A stretch of DNA of 64,000 bases from Pyrinomonadaceae bacterium (GTDB lineage: Bacteria > Acidobacteriota > Blastocatellia > Pyrinomonadales > Pyrinomonadaceae), in the NCBI GenBank assembly GCA_014534425.1, contig JACVRN010000002.1, positions 1 to 64,000 on the forward strand, written 5' to 3'. How positions within the stretch are numbered: position 1 is the stretch's first letter; the number at the start of each line of letters is the position of its first letter. This document shows, in pieces, positions 29,367 through 38,492 of this stretch. The notes below the pieces were generated by a model that saw only the letters and a program-made list of their open reading frames with translations, was not told the origin of the DNA and did not search any database. The translations under genes were made by a program, and so were the position numbers.

Positions 29367-29895
29367 CCAATATCTCCTCTTCATTCCTCAAAATATTTAT
29401 GCCGGTCTTTGCGACGTAAGCTTTCGAGGCTTGATTGGTTCCGTGACGAAGCGCAACGTGATTTATCTCGTGCGCTATGACGCCCGCCAGTTCGCCCTCA
29501 TTACGAGCGGCGGCGATTGCGCCCGCGTTGACAAAGATGAAGCCGCCCGGCAAAGCGAAGGCGTTGATGTCGCGCGCGGCTATGACGTTGAACTGATAAG
29601 GGAACTTGTAGCCCGGAGCGCGCTCGGCAAGACGTGCGCCGAGTTGCTGCACGTAAGCTACAACCGCCTGGTCATTGAGAAGCGGAACCTGCGTTGCGAC
29701 CTCTGCGGCGGACTTCCTGCCAAGCTCTATGTCCTGCTCCGGCGTGAAGAGATTAAAGCCCGGCTTGAAATGCGGAGCGGGCTGCGCGCTCCCGCCCTCA
29801 GAGACTCCAGAGCGCCCGCCGCAGGAGATAAGCACAAGCTGCAAGGCCAGCAGGACGGCTATGCTTTTAAAGAGTTTCTTTTTTATTCTGTCCAT
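29359..29895 (-). pseudogene. M48-family metalloprotease lipoprotein, truncated after the zinc helix
   Basis: 178 residues with a lipoprotein signal (LVLISCGG) and the normal start of a periplasmic M48 peptidase: TPEQDIELGRKSAAEV, then FALPGGFIFVNAGAI, then the zinc motif HEINH. The frame ends 28 residues after the motif, in NILRNEEEILDG. Full-length relatives continue for 80 or more residues and supply the third zinc ligand in an ExxxD-type helix. That part is absent, and the coding sequence runs straight into the ribosome-binding site of the next gene, as if a deletion fused them. Probably inactive. Confidence 0.65.
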
Positions 29896-30091
29896 CCTGT
29901 TCGTGCAGCAGCAACGGTCATGCCGCCGTGCGCGCGGGCGCTAAAAATTTAAGTCTTGAAGGCAGCGCTGTGGCCTGTGCTTTGCTTAAACCATGTCAGA
30001 GTGCCGGTTTTGAGTATGAACTCAGTACGCTTGTTAGCTCCTCGACTGTGAGCTTTACGGACAAGTCGATTTAAAAAGGGAGGATGATGGG

Positions 30092-30379
30092 ATGTTAGCG
30101 ATTATCGGATGGATTGTGTTTGGTTTGATTGCCGGACTAATTGCGAAGGCGATTATGCCCGGCAAAGACCCCGGCGGGTTCATCATCACTACGCTCTTGG
30201 GCATAGTCGGCGCGGTCATAGGCGGCTGGATCGGGCACGCCCTCTTCGGCACAGGAAGCCTGACCGGCAACGATGTCAACAGCCCCGGTCTCATCGTGAG
30301 CCTGGTCTTGAGCGTCGTAGGTGCCATAGTAGTCCTGGCCGTTTACAGGCTCATAGTAGGCCGTAGCCTGCGCGCCTGA
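30092..30379 (+). CDS. GlsB/YeaQ/YmgE-family stress-response membrane protein
   Basis: 95 residues with three hydrophobic segments and family landmarks WIVFGLIAGLIAKAIMPG, GGFIITTLLGIVGAVIGG and a C-terminal VVLAVYRLIVGR. The family is often called transglycosylase-associated; its role in general stress is not well defined. The ribosome-binding sequence GGGAGGATGATGGG precedes the ATG. Confidence 0.9.
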   Translation: MLAIIGWIVFGLIAGLIAKAIMPGKDPGGFIITTLLGIVGAVIGGWIGHALFGTGSLTGNDVNSPGLIVSLVLSVVGAIVVLAVYRLIVGRSLRA

Positions 30380-30423
30380 AACTAAAAGCCAGTTCAGCCT
30401 CCGGCACAAACTGGAACAACGGA

Positions 30424-30502
30424 AGAACCTGCCCAGCGCAGAGCGTCCACGGCGGTTTGCTCTACGGCTAACCCCGTAGCGCGCGGGCAGGTTCTGTTTT
30501 TC
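30424..30502 (+). ncRNA. Structured element with T-tract: terminator or cis-regulatory RNA
   Basis: An outer stem AGAACCTGCCC (30424-30434) / GGGCAGGTTCT (30485-30495) encloses two further hairpins, AGAGC/GCTCT and CTACGG/CCGTAG, making a three-way junction. It ends in GTTTTT four bases before the ATG at 30506. It terminates the upstream gene or controls the downstream one. Confidence 0.5.
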
Positions 30503-30505
30503 CGC

Positions 30506-30961
30506 ATGGAAGCGCACAAGAAGAAGAGAGCATCATCTAAGACGCGCGCGGAAGATGAAAGAGAGAATGCGGAAGGCTCTATTCTCACATGGGCCGAGGT
30601 CAATCGCACGCACCGCATCCAGAACGGAGTCTATCAACGAAACGGGCGGCTCATCTCGCTCCTGACAGACTTCGGTCGCATCAACCCCTGCTATCCAGAC
30701 CGCCAGAACAAAGCGGGCGACACAATCTTTTACACGGGGGCGGGCCGTCGCGGCGACCAGCAACTAAGCCCGCCCAACCGCGCGCTCCTGGCCGCCATAG
30801 AGAGCGCACACGCCGTCCCGCTCTTCAACAAACTCTCCGTCGGTCGCTGGCAACACATGGGCTACTGGCGAGTCACCGAAGCCTCTCGCCGCTTCGACCC
30901 CAAAGAGCAACGCATGCTCTGGCTCTTCACATTAAAAAAAGTACTGAGTGATGAGTACTGA
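30506..30961 (+). CDS. Stand-alone SRA/YDG-like domain protein (tentative)
   Basis: 151 residues. A basic N-terminus precedes a single domain with GDTIFYTGAGRRGDQQLS, NRALLAAIESAHAVPLF and HMGYWRVTEA. This order resembles the SRA/YDG fold of modified-base-dependent restriction proteins (DxIxYTGxGG, DQxL, GNxAL, PVRV, YxYxGLYRV). No nuclease domain is attached and no restriction gene is adjacent. The last codons (VLSDEY) and the stop lie in the left arm of an inverted repeat. A modified-DNA reader is the best guess; a PUA-like RNA-binding role is possible. Confidence 0.45.
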   Translation: MEAHKKKRASSKTRAEDERENAEGSILTWAEVNRTHRIQNGVYQRNGRLISLLTDFGRINPCYPDRQNKAGDTIFYTGAGRRGDQQLSPPNRALLAAIESAHAVPLFNKLSVGRWQHMGYWRVTEASRRFDPKEQRMLWLFTLKKVLSDEY

Positions 30962-31005
30962 GAAAAAAGCAATCTGTTTTTACTCAGTACTCATCACTCA
31001 TCACT
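30940..31005. repeat. Inverted repeat of GTACTGA/GTGATGA words
   Basis: Left arm 30940-30967, right arm 30977-31005, complementary except for two bases and a one-base bulge. Words are 7 nt (GTACTGA, GTGATGA, GTACTGA). The stop codon of the upstream gene (30959-30961) is in the left arm. Confidence 0.88.
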
Positions 31006-31137
31006 GTCTTTTCGTCCCTGATTTGAGCCTGCTCGTCACTCTCTCATCTTCGGTTTACACCTTCAGGCTTGTAACTTTTAAGGGGTCGCTGTTAATCTCT
31101 TGCTTCTCTCGCTTGAACCTGAAAGGAGCATCTGACC

Positions 31138-31752
31138 ATGAAGAAGCGTTATCTGTTTACGTTCGCTCTAGCGATTTCCCTTTTCTTAGCCGCGCTCTCT
31201 GGTATGAGCATCAAGGCCACTGGCGCGGAAGGCGGCTCGGAACCTGGTGCCGTAGGCTCTGTGGTGGCGGACTTCAAGCTGCCGGACGTTGACGGCAAGG
31301 AGCATTCGCTCTCGTCGCTCAAGGGCAAGAACGGGACGGCGCTGATTTTCATAGGCGTGCAGTGTCCTGTCTCGAACGCTTATAACGAGCGCATGGAAAA
31401 GCTGGCGCAGGATTACAAGGCGCGCGGCATAAACGTCATAGGCATCAACGCCAACTCCACGGAATCCGTCACGGAAGTTAAAGCGCACGCCTCCAGCCAT
31501 AATCTGACGTTCACGATTCTGAAGGACAACGGCAACAAGATTGCTGACGCGCTCGGCGCAGGGCACACGCCCGAAGCTTACCTGCTCGATACAGGCAACA
31601 AGATAGTCTATCGCGGGCGCATTGATAACGCGCGCAACAGCGCTTCCGTGACCTCCAGCGAGTTGCGCGATGCTATGGAAGCTGTGCTTGCGGGCAAGCC
31701 CGTCGCCAAATCATCAGTCCCGGCCTTTGGCTGCTCCATCAAGCGCGGTTAA
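31138..31752 (+). CDS. Exported redoxin/peroxiredoxin-like thiol protein
   Basis: 204 residues with signal peptide MKKRYLFTFALAISLFLAAL. The thioredoxin-fold AhpC/TSA domain has the motif GVQCPVSNAYNERM, placing one Cys in the peroxidatic position, and PEAYLLDTGNKIVYRGRIDN near the C-terminus. This is the redoxin subtype common beside TlpA proteins. Probably periplasmic thiol-peroxide or cytochrome-maturation chemistry. Followed 11 bp later by a TlpA-like gene, so likely an operon. Confidence 0.85.
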   Translation: MKKRYLFTFALAISLFLAALSGMSIKATGAEGGSEPGAVGSVVADFKLPDVDGKEHSLSSLKGKNGTALIFIGVQCPVSNAYNERMEKLAQDYKARGINVIGINANSTESVTEVKAHASSHNLTFTILKDNGNKIADALGAGHTPEAYLLDTGNKIVYRGRIDNARNSASVTSSELRDAMEAVLAGKPVAKSSVPAFGCSIKRG

Positions 31753-31763
31753 TAAAGCCAGCT

Positions 31764-32333
31764 ATGAAAGGCTTACTTCGCACTTCGGTGCTTCTGGCCG
31801 CGTGCGCCATTCTTCTAATCTCTTCATTCGCCTTGCGGCGTGCGCCCCACGCACACGCCGCAAGCCTTGAAGAAAAGCCTCAGACAACATCTTCGCCTGC
31901 GGTACGCGAGATTGATGTCGAGGGGCTTAAGAAGTTGCTATCGCGTGAAGGCACGAAGCGACCGCTTCTGGTTAACTTCTGGGCTACATGGTGCGAGCCT
32001 TGCCGCGCGGAGTTTCCAGACCTCGTCAAAATTGATAACGAGTATCGCGGGCGCGGGCTGGATTTCATAACCGTCTCGCTGGACGAGGCGTCGGAGATTA
32101 CCACCACCGTTCCGCGCTTTCTCAAAGAGATGCGCGCAACCATGCCCGCCTATCTTCTCAACACGCTTGAGCCGGAAACGGCCATTCAATTTGTCGACCC
32201 GCAGTGGAGCGGAAGCCTTCCGGCGACCTTTCTCTACGACGCGCATGGCAAAGTAGTCTTCAATCACAAGGGCCGCATCAAGCCCCTGGAACTTCGCGCA
32301 GCCATCGAGGCAGTGGTAGTAAGCAGCAAGTGA
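31764..32333 (+). CDS. TlpA-like exported thioredoxin
   Basis: 189 residues with an N-terminal signal/anchor ([15 protein letters not shown]). The active site [12 protein letters not shown] is near residue 75. The CxxC is WCEPC, as in TlpA/ResA reductases. It likely reduces periplasmic disulfides. The stop codon TGA (32331-32333) is part of the first word of the composite inverted repeat that follows. Confidence 0.9.
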   Translation: MKGLLRTSVLLAACAILLISSFALRRAPHAHAASLEEKPQTTSSPAVREIDVEGLKKLLSREGTKRPLLVNFWATWCEPCRAEFPDLVKIDNEYRGRGLDFITVSLDEASEITTTVPRFLKEMRATMPAYLLNTLEPETAIQFVDPQWSGSLPATFLYDAHGKVVFNHKGRIKPLELRAAIEAVVVSSK

Positions 32334-32433
32334 CGAGTTAGTTTTTAGTTTTCAGTTTTCAGTTGGCGGCTTTTCTCTGAAAACTGAAAACTGTAAACTT
32401 GAAACCGTTCTTATCACTTGTCGCTCGTCACTT
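32328..32433. repeat. Nested composite inverted repeat before purL
   Basis: Outer arms AAGTGACGAG (32328-32337) and CTCGTCACTT (32424-32433). Inner arms (32347-32363 and 32376-32392) are AGTTTTCAGTTTTCAGT and its complement, matching at 16 of 17 bases. The two stems use different word families (GTGACGA and CAGTTTT), one inside the other. The element covers the upstream stop codon and ends 12 bases before the purL ATG. Confidence 0.88.
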
Positions 32434-32445
32434 ATCACTGCTCTT

Positions 32446-34740
32446 ATGATTACTTCCGAACAAATCGCCGCGCACAATCTGACCGAAGATGAGTACAGAC
32501 GTATCGAAGAGTTGATGGGCCGCGAGCCTACGCTCGTGGAGCTTGGCATCTTCTCCGTCATGTGGTCTGAGCATTGCTCGTACAAATCGTCGCGCATTCA
32601 TTTGAAGCGGCTGCCGACCACCGGAGAGCGCGTCGTTGTGCCGCCGGGCGAGAACGCGGGCGTCGTGGACATAGGCGACGGCTGGTGCGCTGCCTTCAAG
32701 ATTGAGTCTCACAATCACCCTTCGTTCATAGAGCCTTTTCAGGGCGCGGCAACGGGCGTGGGCGGCATCCTGCGCGACATCTTCACAATGGGCGCGCGTC
32801 CCGTCGCGGCCATGAATAGTTTGCGCTTCGGCTCGCTGGATAACGCGCAGCACGGGCGGCGCAATCGCTCTCTGCTCGCGGGAGTGGTCGCGGGCATAGC
32901 GCATTACGGCAACGCTTTCGGCGTCCCTACGGTCGCGGGCGAAGTTGCTTTTGATGACGCTTACGCCTTGAACCCGCTCGTCAACGCTTACGCGCTTGGC
33001 CTTGTGCGCCATGACCAAATCTTTTTCGGCAAAGCCGCAGGCATAGGAAACCCTGTGCTCTACGTAGGAGCAAAGACTGGGCGCGACGGCATACACGGCG
33101 CGACGATGGCTTCTGCGGAGTTCGATGAGGAAGCGCTTGAGAAACGACCGACGGTGCAGGTGGGCGACCCCTTCCTGGAAAAGCTTCTGCTCGAAGCATG
33201 CCTCGAAGCTATGCGTAGCGGCGCGGTCGCGGGCATCCAGGACATGGGCGCGGCAGGTCTTACTTCAAGCTCGTGCGAGATGGCCGCGCGTGCGGGGACA
33301 GGCATAGAGCTTGATTTGAGCCTCGTCCCGCAGCGAGAGGATGCCATGACGGCTTACGAGATGATGCTGTCGGAGTCGCAGGAGCGCATGTTGATAGTCG
33401 CGCATCGCGGGCGCGAGCGCGAAGTCATGGACATCTTTCGCAAGTGGGAACTCGACGCCGTTGTCATAGGCCGCGTGCGCGACGACCAGCGCATGCGCGT
33501 TCTCCATAACAACGAACTCGTCGCGGACATCCCCGTCGCAGCCCTCACAGACGAAGCGCCAAAGTACGATAGACCGATGAAGAAGTCTGGAGAGTCCAGA
33601 GAGTCTAGAGAGTCTGGAGAGAGAAAAGAAAATCCAGTTGACTCTCTAGACTCTCCAGACTCTCTAGACTTTAACGCCGCGTTGCTGCGTCTTGTCTCTG
33701 CGCCGAACATAGCGTCGAAGGAGTGGGTTTATCGCCAGTACGACCATATGGTGAGGACGAACACGGCTGTGCTGCCGGGCGCGGACGCGGCTGTGATTCG
33801 TATTAAGGAGACGCGGCGCGCTCTGGCCCTGTGCCTGGACGGCAATGGCCGCTATTGCGCCGTCAACCCGCGCGAGGGCGCGCGACTCGTGGTAGCCGAA
33901 GCTGCGCGCAATGTCGTCTGCGTGGGCGCGCGGCCCCTCGCTATCACCAACTGCCTGAACTTCGCTTCGCCGGAAAAGCCTGAAGTGATGTGGGCTTTCT
34001 CCGAAGTGATTGACGGCATGAGCGAAGCGTGCAAGGCGTTTGACACGCCCGTCATCTCCGGCAACGTTTCGTTCTACAACGAAACTGAGGGGCGAGGCGT
34101 TTGGCCCACACCCGTCATAGGCATGCTCGGTCTGGTGGAAGACGTGCGCCGCATAGTACAGCCTGGCTTTAAGGGCGCGGGCGACATCATAGCGCTCCTT
34201 GGCACCACGCGCGCCGACACGAGCGTCAGCGAATACGCCGCCACGATTCTCGGACGAACGACCGGCGAGATGATTAAAGAGGGCCGCGTGCCCGCGCTTG
34301 ACCTTCAGGCGGAACTCGCAGTGCAGAAGGCTTGCCTGGGTGCGGCTGAAGCGGGACTGCTTCGCTCCGCGCACGACTGTTCGGACGGCGGCATGGCCGT
34401 GGCTCTTTCTGAATGCTGCTTCTCTTCCTTGAACCGGCAGGCCATTGGCGCAGAGGTTGAACTGGCCGACATGCTCTCCGTCGCCGCTCGCCTCTTTAGC
34501 GAAACGCCGTCGCGCATCATCATCAGCTTCGAAGAGGCAGCGCTCGGCCAGATAGAAGAGATTGCGGCGCGAGCGGGCTGCCAGCTAACAGTCCTGGGCC
34601 ACACTGGCGGCGACCGCTTACGCATCAGTGCCGACGGCGACGAAGTAATCTCGCTTCCCTTGGCAGAGATTGAAACGGCCTGGCGCACCGCGCTTGAGAA
34701 CAGACTGCAAGCCGAAGTGCTGGTCGCTGCGGGAGAGTGA
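32446..34740 (+). CDS. purL: Phosphoribosylformylglycinamidine synthase subunit PurL (small type)
   Basis: 764 residues, the length of PurS/PurQ-dependent PurL. Key segments are [36 protein letters not shown] and the second-half equivalent [13 protein letters not shown]-type [20 protein letters not shown]. With PurS and PurQ it makes FGAM from FGAR, Gln and ATP. The linker between the two halves (about residues 379-409) is a charged repeat [16 protein letters not shown] followed by [10 protein letters not shown]. It is encoded by an in-frame inverted repeat at 33583-33671, and normal PurL homology resumes right after it. There is no Shine-Dalgarno sequence before the ATG. Confidence 0.96.
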   Translation: MITSEQIAAHNLTEDEYRRIEELMGREPTLVELGIFSVMWSEHCSYKSSRIHLKRLPTTGERVVVPPGENAGVVDIGDGWCAAFKIESHNHPSFIEPFQGAATGVGGILRDIFTMGARPVAAMNSLRFGSLDNAQHGRRNRSLLAGVVAGIAHYGNAFGVPTVAGEVAFDDAYALNPLVNAYALGLVRHDQIFFGKAAGIGNPVLYVGAKTGRDGIHGATMASAEFDEEALEKRPTVQVGDPFLEKLLLEACLEAMRSGAVAGIQDMGAAGLTSSSCEMAARAGTGIELDLSLVPQREDAMTAYEMMLSESQERMLIVAHRGREREVMDIFRKWELDAVVIGRVRDDQRMRVLHNNELVADIPVAALTDEAPKYDRPMKKSGESRESRESGERKENPVDSLDSPDSLDFNAALLRLVSAPNIASKEWVYRQYDHMVRTNTAVLPGADAAVIRIKETRRALALCLDGNGRYCAVNPREGARLVVAEAARNVVCVGARPLAITNCLNFASPEKPEVMWAFSEVIDGMSEACKAFDTPVISGNVSFYNETEGRGVWPTPVIGMLGLVEDVRRIVQPGFKGAGDIIALLGTTRADTSVSEYAATILGRTTGEMIKEGRVPALDLQAELAVQKACLGAAEAGLLRSAHDCSDGGMAVALSECCFSSLNRQAIGAEVELADMLSVAARLFSETPSRIIISFEEAALGQIEEIAARAGCQLTVLGHTGGDRLRISADGDEVISLPLAEIETAWRTALENRLQAEVLVAAGE
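33583..33671. repeat. In-frame inverted repeat inside purL
   Basis: Arms 33583-33613 and 33641-33671 (31 bp) are complementary except for three positions. They are built from AGTCTAGAG/AGTCTGGAG words of the same family as the junction repeat at 38360. Both arms are translated: the left as [10 protein letters not shown], the right as [10 protein letters not shown]. Confidence 0.9.
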
Positions 34741-34809
34741 AAGGAATTTAATCATTGATTCATTTAATCATTGAATCAATGAACCGATGATTCAATGATT
34801 AAATTCCTT
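34741..34809. repeat. Palindromic repeat joining purL and pabB
   Basis: Outer arms AAGGAATTTAATCATTGA (34741-34758) and its exact complement (34792-34809), with further ATTGATTC/ATTGAATC words between. It starts at the base after the purL stop and includes the pabB start codon (34795-34797). Confidence 0.9.
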
Positions 34810-36204
34810 CCTGCCGTGCGTGAGATTTCCATTCCCATAGAAGAGCTTCTGCGTGCGCTCGTCAATCTTGATTCTTCGCGCCGCGTCTCAATTCTGGATA
34901 GCTGCGGTGCGCGCCCGCCCGACGCGCGCTTTCTCATAGCCGGTTTTGACCCGTACGAGATAGTCGAAGCCAGAGACGGCGAGCTTCGCATCTCTCGCCC
35001 GCGCGAAAAGAGCAGCGAGGTCTCGCGCGGCGATGTTCTGGCTCTTCTGGACGAGAGGCTTGAAAGCCTTCGCGTTTCGTCCGCGCACGACATTCCCGTA
35101 GCGGGCGCGTGCATAGCCTCCTTCTCTTACGATCTTGCAAGACGATTCGAGCGCCTGCGCTCAAGCGCGCCCGCCGCAACCGCAAGTGAGCCTGACGCCG
35201 TGCTGGTCTTCTACGACACGCTCATCGTCCATGATTATCTTCACAACACGACGCGGCTTGTCTCCGTGGCTTCGGATGAACGGCTCCGCGAGTTTCAAAA
35301 ATCTCTGACCGAAGCCGCGCGCTCTGCTCAACCTTCCGTCCCTCAAAACTCCACTCAGATACACAAGGCCCGCTCGAACTTCACGCGTGAAGAATACATG
35401 AGCGCGGTTCTGCGAATTAAAGAGCACATCGCCGCCGGAGACATCTACCAGGCAAATCTGACGCAGCAGATTTCCGTCCGCCTCTCTGATTCCCTTTCGC
35501 CCGCAAGCATCTTTCTCAGATTGCGCCGCGCGCATCCGGCCTCCTTCGCAGCTTGTCTCAAACGAGAGAGCGATACGGTCATCAGCGCTTCGCCCGAACG
35601 TTTCCTGCGCGTGGCGATAGAAGGTAACGCACGCACCGTCGAAGCCTGGCCCATCAAGGGCACAAGGCCGCGCGGGCAAGACGCGGAAACAGACGCGCGG
35701 CTTCGCGCAGAGCTTTCGCTAAGCGAAAAGGATTGCGCAGAGAACATCATGATAGTCGACCTCTTGAGGAACGACCTGGGGAGAGTCTGCCATTACGGCT
35801 CCGTCACAGTGCCGGAGCTTTTCACAATCCAGGAGCACCCGACGCTTTTTCATCTCGTCTCACGGGTGCGAGGCATTCTGAGAGAAGATGTGACGGCGGG
35901 CACACTCTTGCGCGCAAGCTTTCCCTGCGGCTCCATCACAGGCGCGCCGAAACTCCGCGCGATGGAGATTCTGGACGAAGTTGAGCGCTCGCAGCGCGGG
36001 CTTTCAATGGGAGCAATCGGCTACTTTTCCTTCGACGGAAAAGCCGACCTCTCGGTAGCCATACGCACCATGACGGTGCGCGGCGGCACTGCGCGCTTCA
36101 ACGTAGGCGGCGGCATAGTCGCAGACAGCCAGCCCGCAGAGGAATACGAAGAATCGCTTATAAAAGCCCGCGCACTCCTCAATGCACTCAGCGCCAAGCT
36201 TTAA
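34795..36204 (+). CDS. pabB: Aminodeoxychorismate synthase component I
   Basis: 469 residues, chorismate-binding family. The motif PIKGTRPRG near residue 285 has Lys where anthranilate synthases usually have Ala, which marks PabB. Also seen are RNDLGRVCHYGSV and CGSITGAPKLRAMEIL. It makes 4-amino-4-deoxychorismate for folate. The first codons (MIKFL) and the ATG lie in the right arm of the preceding palindrome, and there is no normal ribosome-binding site. The pabC gene follows. A PabA glutaminase is not seen in this window. Confidence 0.93.
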   Translation: MIKFLPAVREISIPIEELLRALVNLDSSRRVSILDSCGARPPDARFLIAGFDPYEIVEARDGELRISRPREKSSEVSRGDVLALLDERLESLRVSSAHDIPVAGACIASFSYDLARRFERLRSSAPAATASEPDAVLVFYDTLIVHDYLHNTTRLVSVASDERLREFQKSLTEAARSAQPSVPQNSTQIHKARSNFTREEYMSAVLRIKEHIAAGDIYQANLTQQISVRLSDSLSPASIFLRLRRAHPASFAACLKRESDTVISASPERFLRVAIEGNARTVEAWPIKGTRPRGQDAETDARLRAELSLSEKDCAENIMIVDLLRNDLGRVCHYGSVTVPELFTIQEHPTLFHLVSRVRGILREDVTAGTLLRASFPCGSITGAPKLRAMEILDEVERSQRGLSMGAIGYFSFDGKADLSVAIRTMTVRGGTARFNVGGGIVADSQPAEEYEESLIKARALLNALSAKL

Positions 36205-36286
36205 GAAAAACAGCCTTTTCATGTATTCTGCACGCTGTTCTGAGCCGTCTGAATTCTTCTATCCGAAGCGGAGCGCCACTGAAATC

Positions 36287-37153
36287 GTGCACTCGCGCAT
36301 TATTCTCAACAACCGATTGGTGGATGGCGCGCGGGCCAGCCTTCCGGCCATCACGCCCGCAGCGCTTTACGGTCGCGGAGTCTTTACGACTCTGGCCGTG
36401 CACAACGGTCGTCCCTTTCTGTGGGCCGAGCACTGGGCGCGTCTGACGGCGCACGCAGACCGCGCGAAGATTGATAGGAGCTTGCTGGATGAAGCGCAAA
36501 CCCTGTCGCAACTCACGCGCCTGATAGAAGCCAACGAGGTGCATGACGGGCGCGCACGCATCACTCTGTTTTCAAACTCCACGCGCGGCGGCATCTGGAA
36601 TCTACAGGATGAAGGTGAAGAGGCAAGAGGCGAGACGCTTCTCTTAATCATGACCGGCGAAGCGCACGCGCCGCCCTCGGACGTGCTGGCGCTCACGGTC
36701 TCGCCTTATCGCATCAACACACTCTCGCCGCTCGTAGGCGTTAAATCCGTCAACTACCTTGAGCACCTCATCAGCCTGGAAGAAGCACGCTCGCGCGATT
36801 TTCATGAAGCCGTAGTCCTGAACGAGCGCGGCGAGGTCGTGTCGGCCACGATGGCGAACATCTTCTGGGTCAAGGACGGCGCGCTCCACACGCCTGCGCT
36901 TCAGACGGGCGCGCTCGCGGGCACAACCCGCGCATGCATTCTGCGGCTCGCAGAAGAGTTGGGCGTCCCCGTAGTCGAAGGCGTCAACGAGCTTGCACAG
37001 GTCGGAGATGCCGACGAAATCTTTCTCACCTCCGCAGGTCTGGGGCTGGCAATCGTCACCACCTTCGACTTTCATCACTACACAGTCCCAGTAGGCTCAG
37101 TCGCCCTACGCCTCCACGAAGCCTTCCGCCAACTCACGCTTCATGCAGAATAA
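36287..37153 (+). CDS. pabC: Aminodeoxychorismate lyase (class IV aminotransferase)
   Basis: About 288 residues from a GTG at 36287, chosen because class IV enzymes begin with the strand seen here (SRIILNNRLVDG) and GGAGC lies upstream. The frame is open from an ATG at 36182 (inside the pabB end) and another ATG is at 36221, so the start is uncertain. Family features are YGRGVFTTLAVHNGRPFLW, the PLP Lys in GVKSVNYLEHL, and EVVSATMANIFWVKDG. It releases p-aminobenzoate and pyruvate from aminodeoxychorismate, the next step after PabB. A branched-chain or D-amino-acid aminotransferase is less likely given the context. Confidence 0.85.
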   Translation: MHSRIILNNRLVDGARASLPAITPAALYGRGVFTTLAVHNGRPFLWAEHWARLTAHADRAKIDRSLLDEAQTLSQLTRLIEANEVHDGRARITLFSNSTRGGIWNLQDEGEEARGETLLLIMTGEAHAPPSDVLALTVSPYRINTLSPLVGVKSVNYLEHLISLEEARSRDFHEAVVLNERGEVVSATMANIFWVKDGALHTPALQTGALAGTTRACILRLAEELGVPVVEGVNELAQVGDADEIFLTSAGLGLAIVTTFDFHHYTVPVGSVALRLHEAFRQLTLHAE

Positions 37154-37251
37154 GCGTGTTTCGTGCTATCATACGGGGCAGCAAAAAAGGCTCAAAAAAG
37201 TTCCCACATTAAATTTTATACGCTTTATCGCAAACAGGAGGATGCAAGCGA

Positions 37252-38349
37252 ATGGCTACTCAGTTAAGACCCGCCGATACGTCTCTAGACCGCATAGAAG
37301 AGTTGTTGGGTGATGGGGCGCGCACGCTTCTGAATCATAGCTCGACGACTATCTCTAAAGATGACCTTCAACTGCCGGGGCCGGATTTTGTGGATAGGGT
37401 CTGGGCGCTTTCGGACAGGAACCCTGCGGTGCTGCGCTCGCTTCAGACGCTCTATGATAATGGGCGGCTGGCTAACACGGGCTATCTTTCCATACTGCCT
37501 GTGGATCAGGGCATAGAGCACTCTGCGGGTGCCAGTTTCGCGCCGAACCCGCAGTACTTCGACCCCGCGAACATAGTGAAGCTCGCAATCGAAGGCGGCT
37601 GCAACGCGGTCGCTTCCACGTTCGGCGTGCTTGGCGCGGTCGCGCGGCGCTTCGCGCACAAGATTCCCTTCATAGTGAAGATTAACCACAACGAGCTTCT
37701 GACCTATCCGAACAAGTTCGACCAGGTGCTCTTCGGCACCGTAGACCAGGCGCGCGACATGGGCGCGGTCGCAGTCGGCGCGACCATCTACTTCGGCTCT
37801 GAGGAAGCTACCAGACAGATTACGGAAGTCAGCCAGGCGTTCGCTTATGCTCACGAGCTTGGGATGGCGACCATTCTCTGGTGCTATCTGCGAAATCCGA
37901 AGTTCAAGACCAAAGAGGGCGACATGCACGCGTCTGCGGATTTGACGGGGCAGGCGAATCACCTGGGCGTCACCATAGAAGCGGACATCATCAAGCAGAA
38001 GTTGCCGGAGCGCAACGGCGGCTACAACGCGCTCAACCAGGAAGGCTCTTACGGCAAGACCAGCAAGCTCGTCTACGAAAAGCTGACCTCGGATAATCCC
38101 ATAGACCTTGTGCGCTATCAGGTAGCGAACTGCTACATGGGGCGCTGCGGGCTGATTAACTCCGGCGGCGAATCCAAGGGCGCTTCTGATTTGGCAGAGG
38201 CCGTGCGTACAGCCGTCATCAACAAGCGCGGCGGCGGCATGGGACTCATCTCTGGCCGCAAAGCCTTCCAGCGACCCATGACGGAAGGCGTCCAACTCCT
38301 GAACGCCATTCAGGACGTTTACCTGACAGAAGAAATCACAGTCGCCTAA
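37252..38349 (+). CDS. fbaB: Class I fructose-bisphosphate aldolase (DhnA/FbaB type)
   Basis: 365 residues. Core features are [32 protein letters not shown] and the Schiff-base region ([12 protein letters not shown], then CYLRNPKFK). This archaeal-type class I aldolase works without a metal and cleaves fructose-1,6-bisphosphate. The strong ribosome-binding sequence CAGGAGGA precedes the ATG. The gene is followed by a degraded AGTCTAGAG-type inverted repeat. Confidence 0.93.
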   Translation: MATQLRPADTSLDRIEELLGDGARTLLNHSSTTISKDDLQLPGPDFVDRVWALSDRNPAVLRSLQTLYDNGRLANTGYLSILPVDQGIEHSAGASFAPNPQYFDPANIVKLAIEGGCNAVASTFGVLGAVARRFAHKIPFIVKINHNELLTYPNKFDQVLFGTVDQARDMGAVAVGATIYFGSEEATRQITEVSQAFAYAHELGMATILWCYLRNPKFKTKEGDMHASADLTGQANHLGVTIEADIIKQKLPERNGGYNALNQEGSYGKTSKLVYEKLTSDNPIDLVRYQVANCYMGRCGLINSGGESKGASDLAEAVRTAVINKRGGGMGLISGRKAFQRPMTEGVQLLNAIQDVYLTEEITVA

Positions 38350-38359
38350 ATCCATAAGG

Positions 38360-38449
38360 AGTCTAGAGAGTCTAGGGAGTCGGGTGGGTGTAGTGAGTGT
38401 AAACCCCTTCGTGTCTATAGGCTCTACAGACACCCGAGACGCACTAGAC
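38360..38449. repeat. Imperfect inverted repeat of AGTCTAG words
   Basis: AGTCTAGAGAGTCTAGGG on the left (from 38360) pairs imperfectly with CACCCGAGACGCACTAGAC on the right (to 38449). It shares words with the repeat inside purL but has more mismatches, so it may be an older copy. It separates the aldolase gene from the sigma-factor gene. Confidence 0.65.
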
Positions 38450-38492
38450 GTTTATTTTTTATGCTGAGCAGGCAAAAGCATCTGATGCAGAG

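Noticed and set aside
31138-32333. Cytochrome c maturation cluster around the two thioredoxin-fold proteins
   Set aside because: No Ccm or Res genes are adjacent, so the role is left open.
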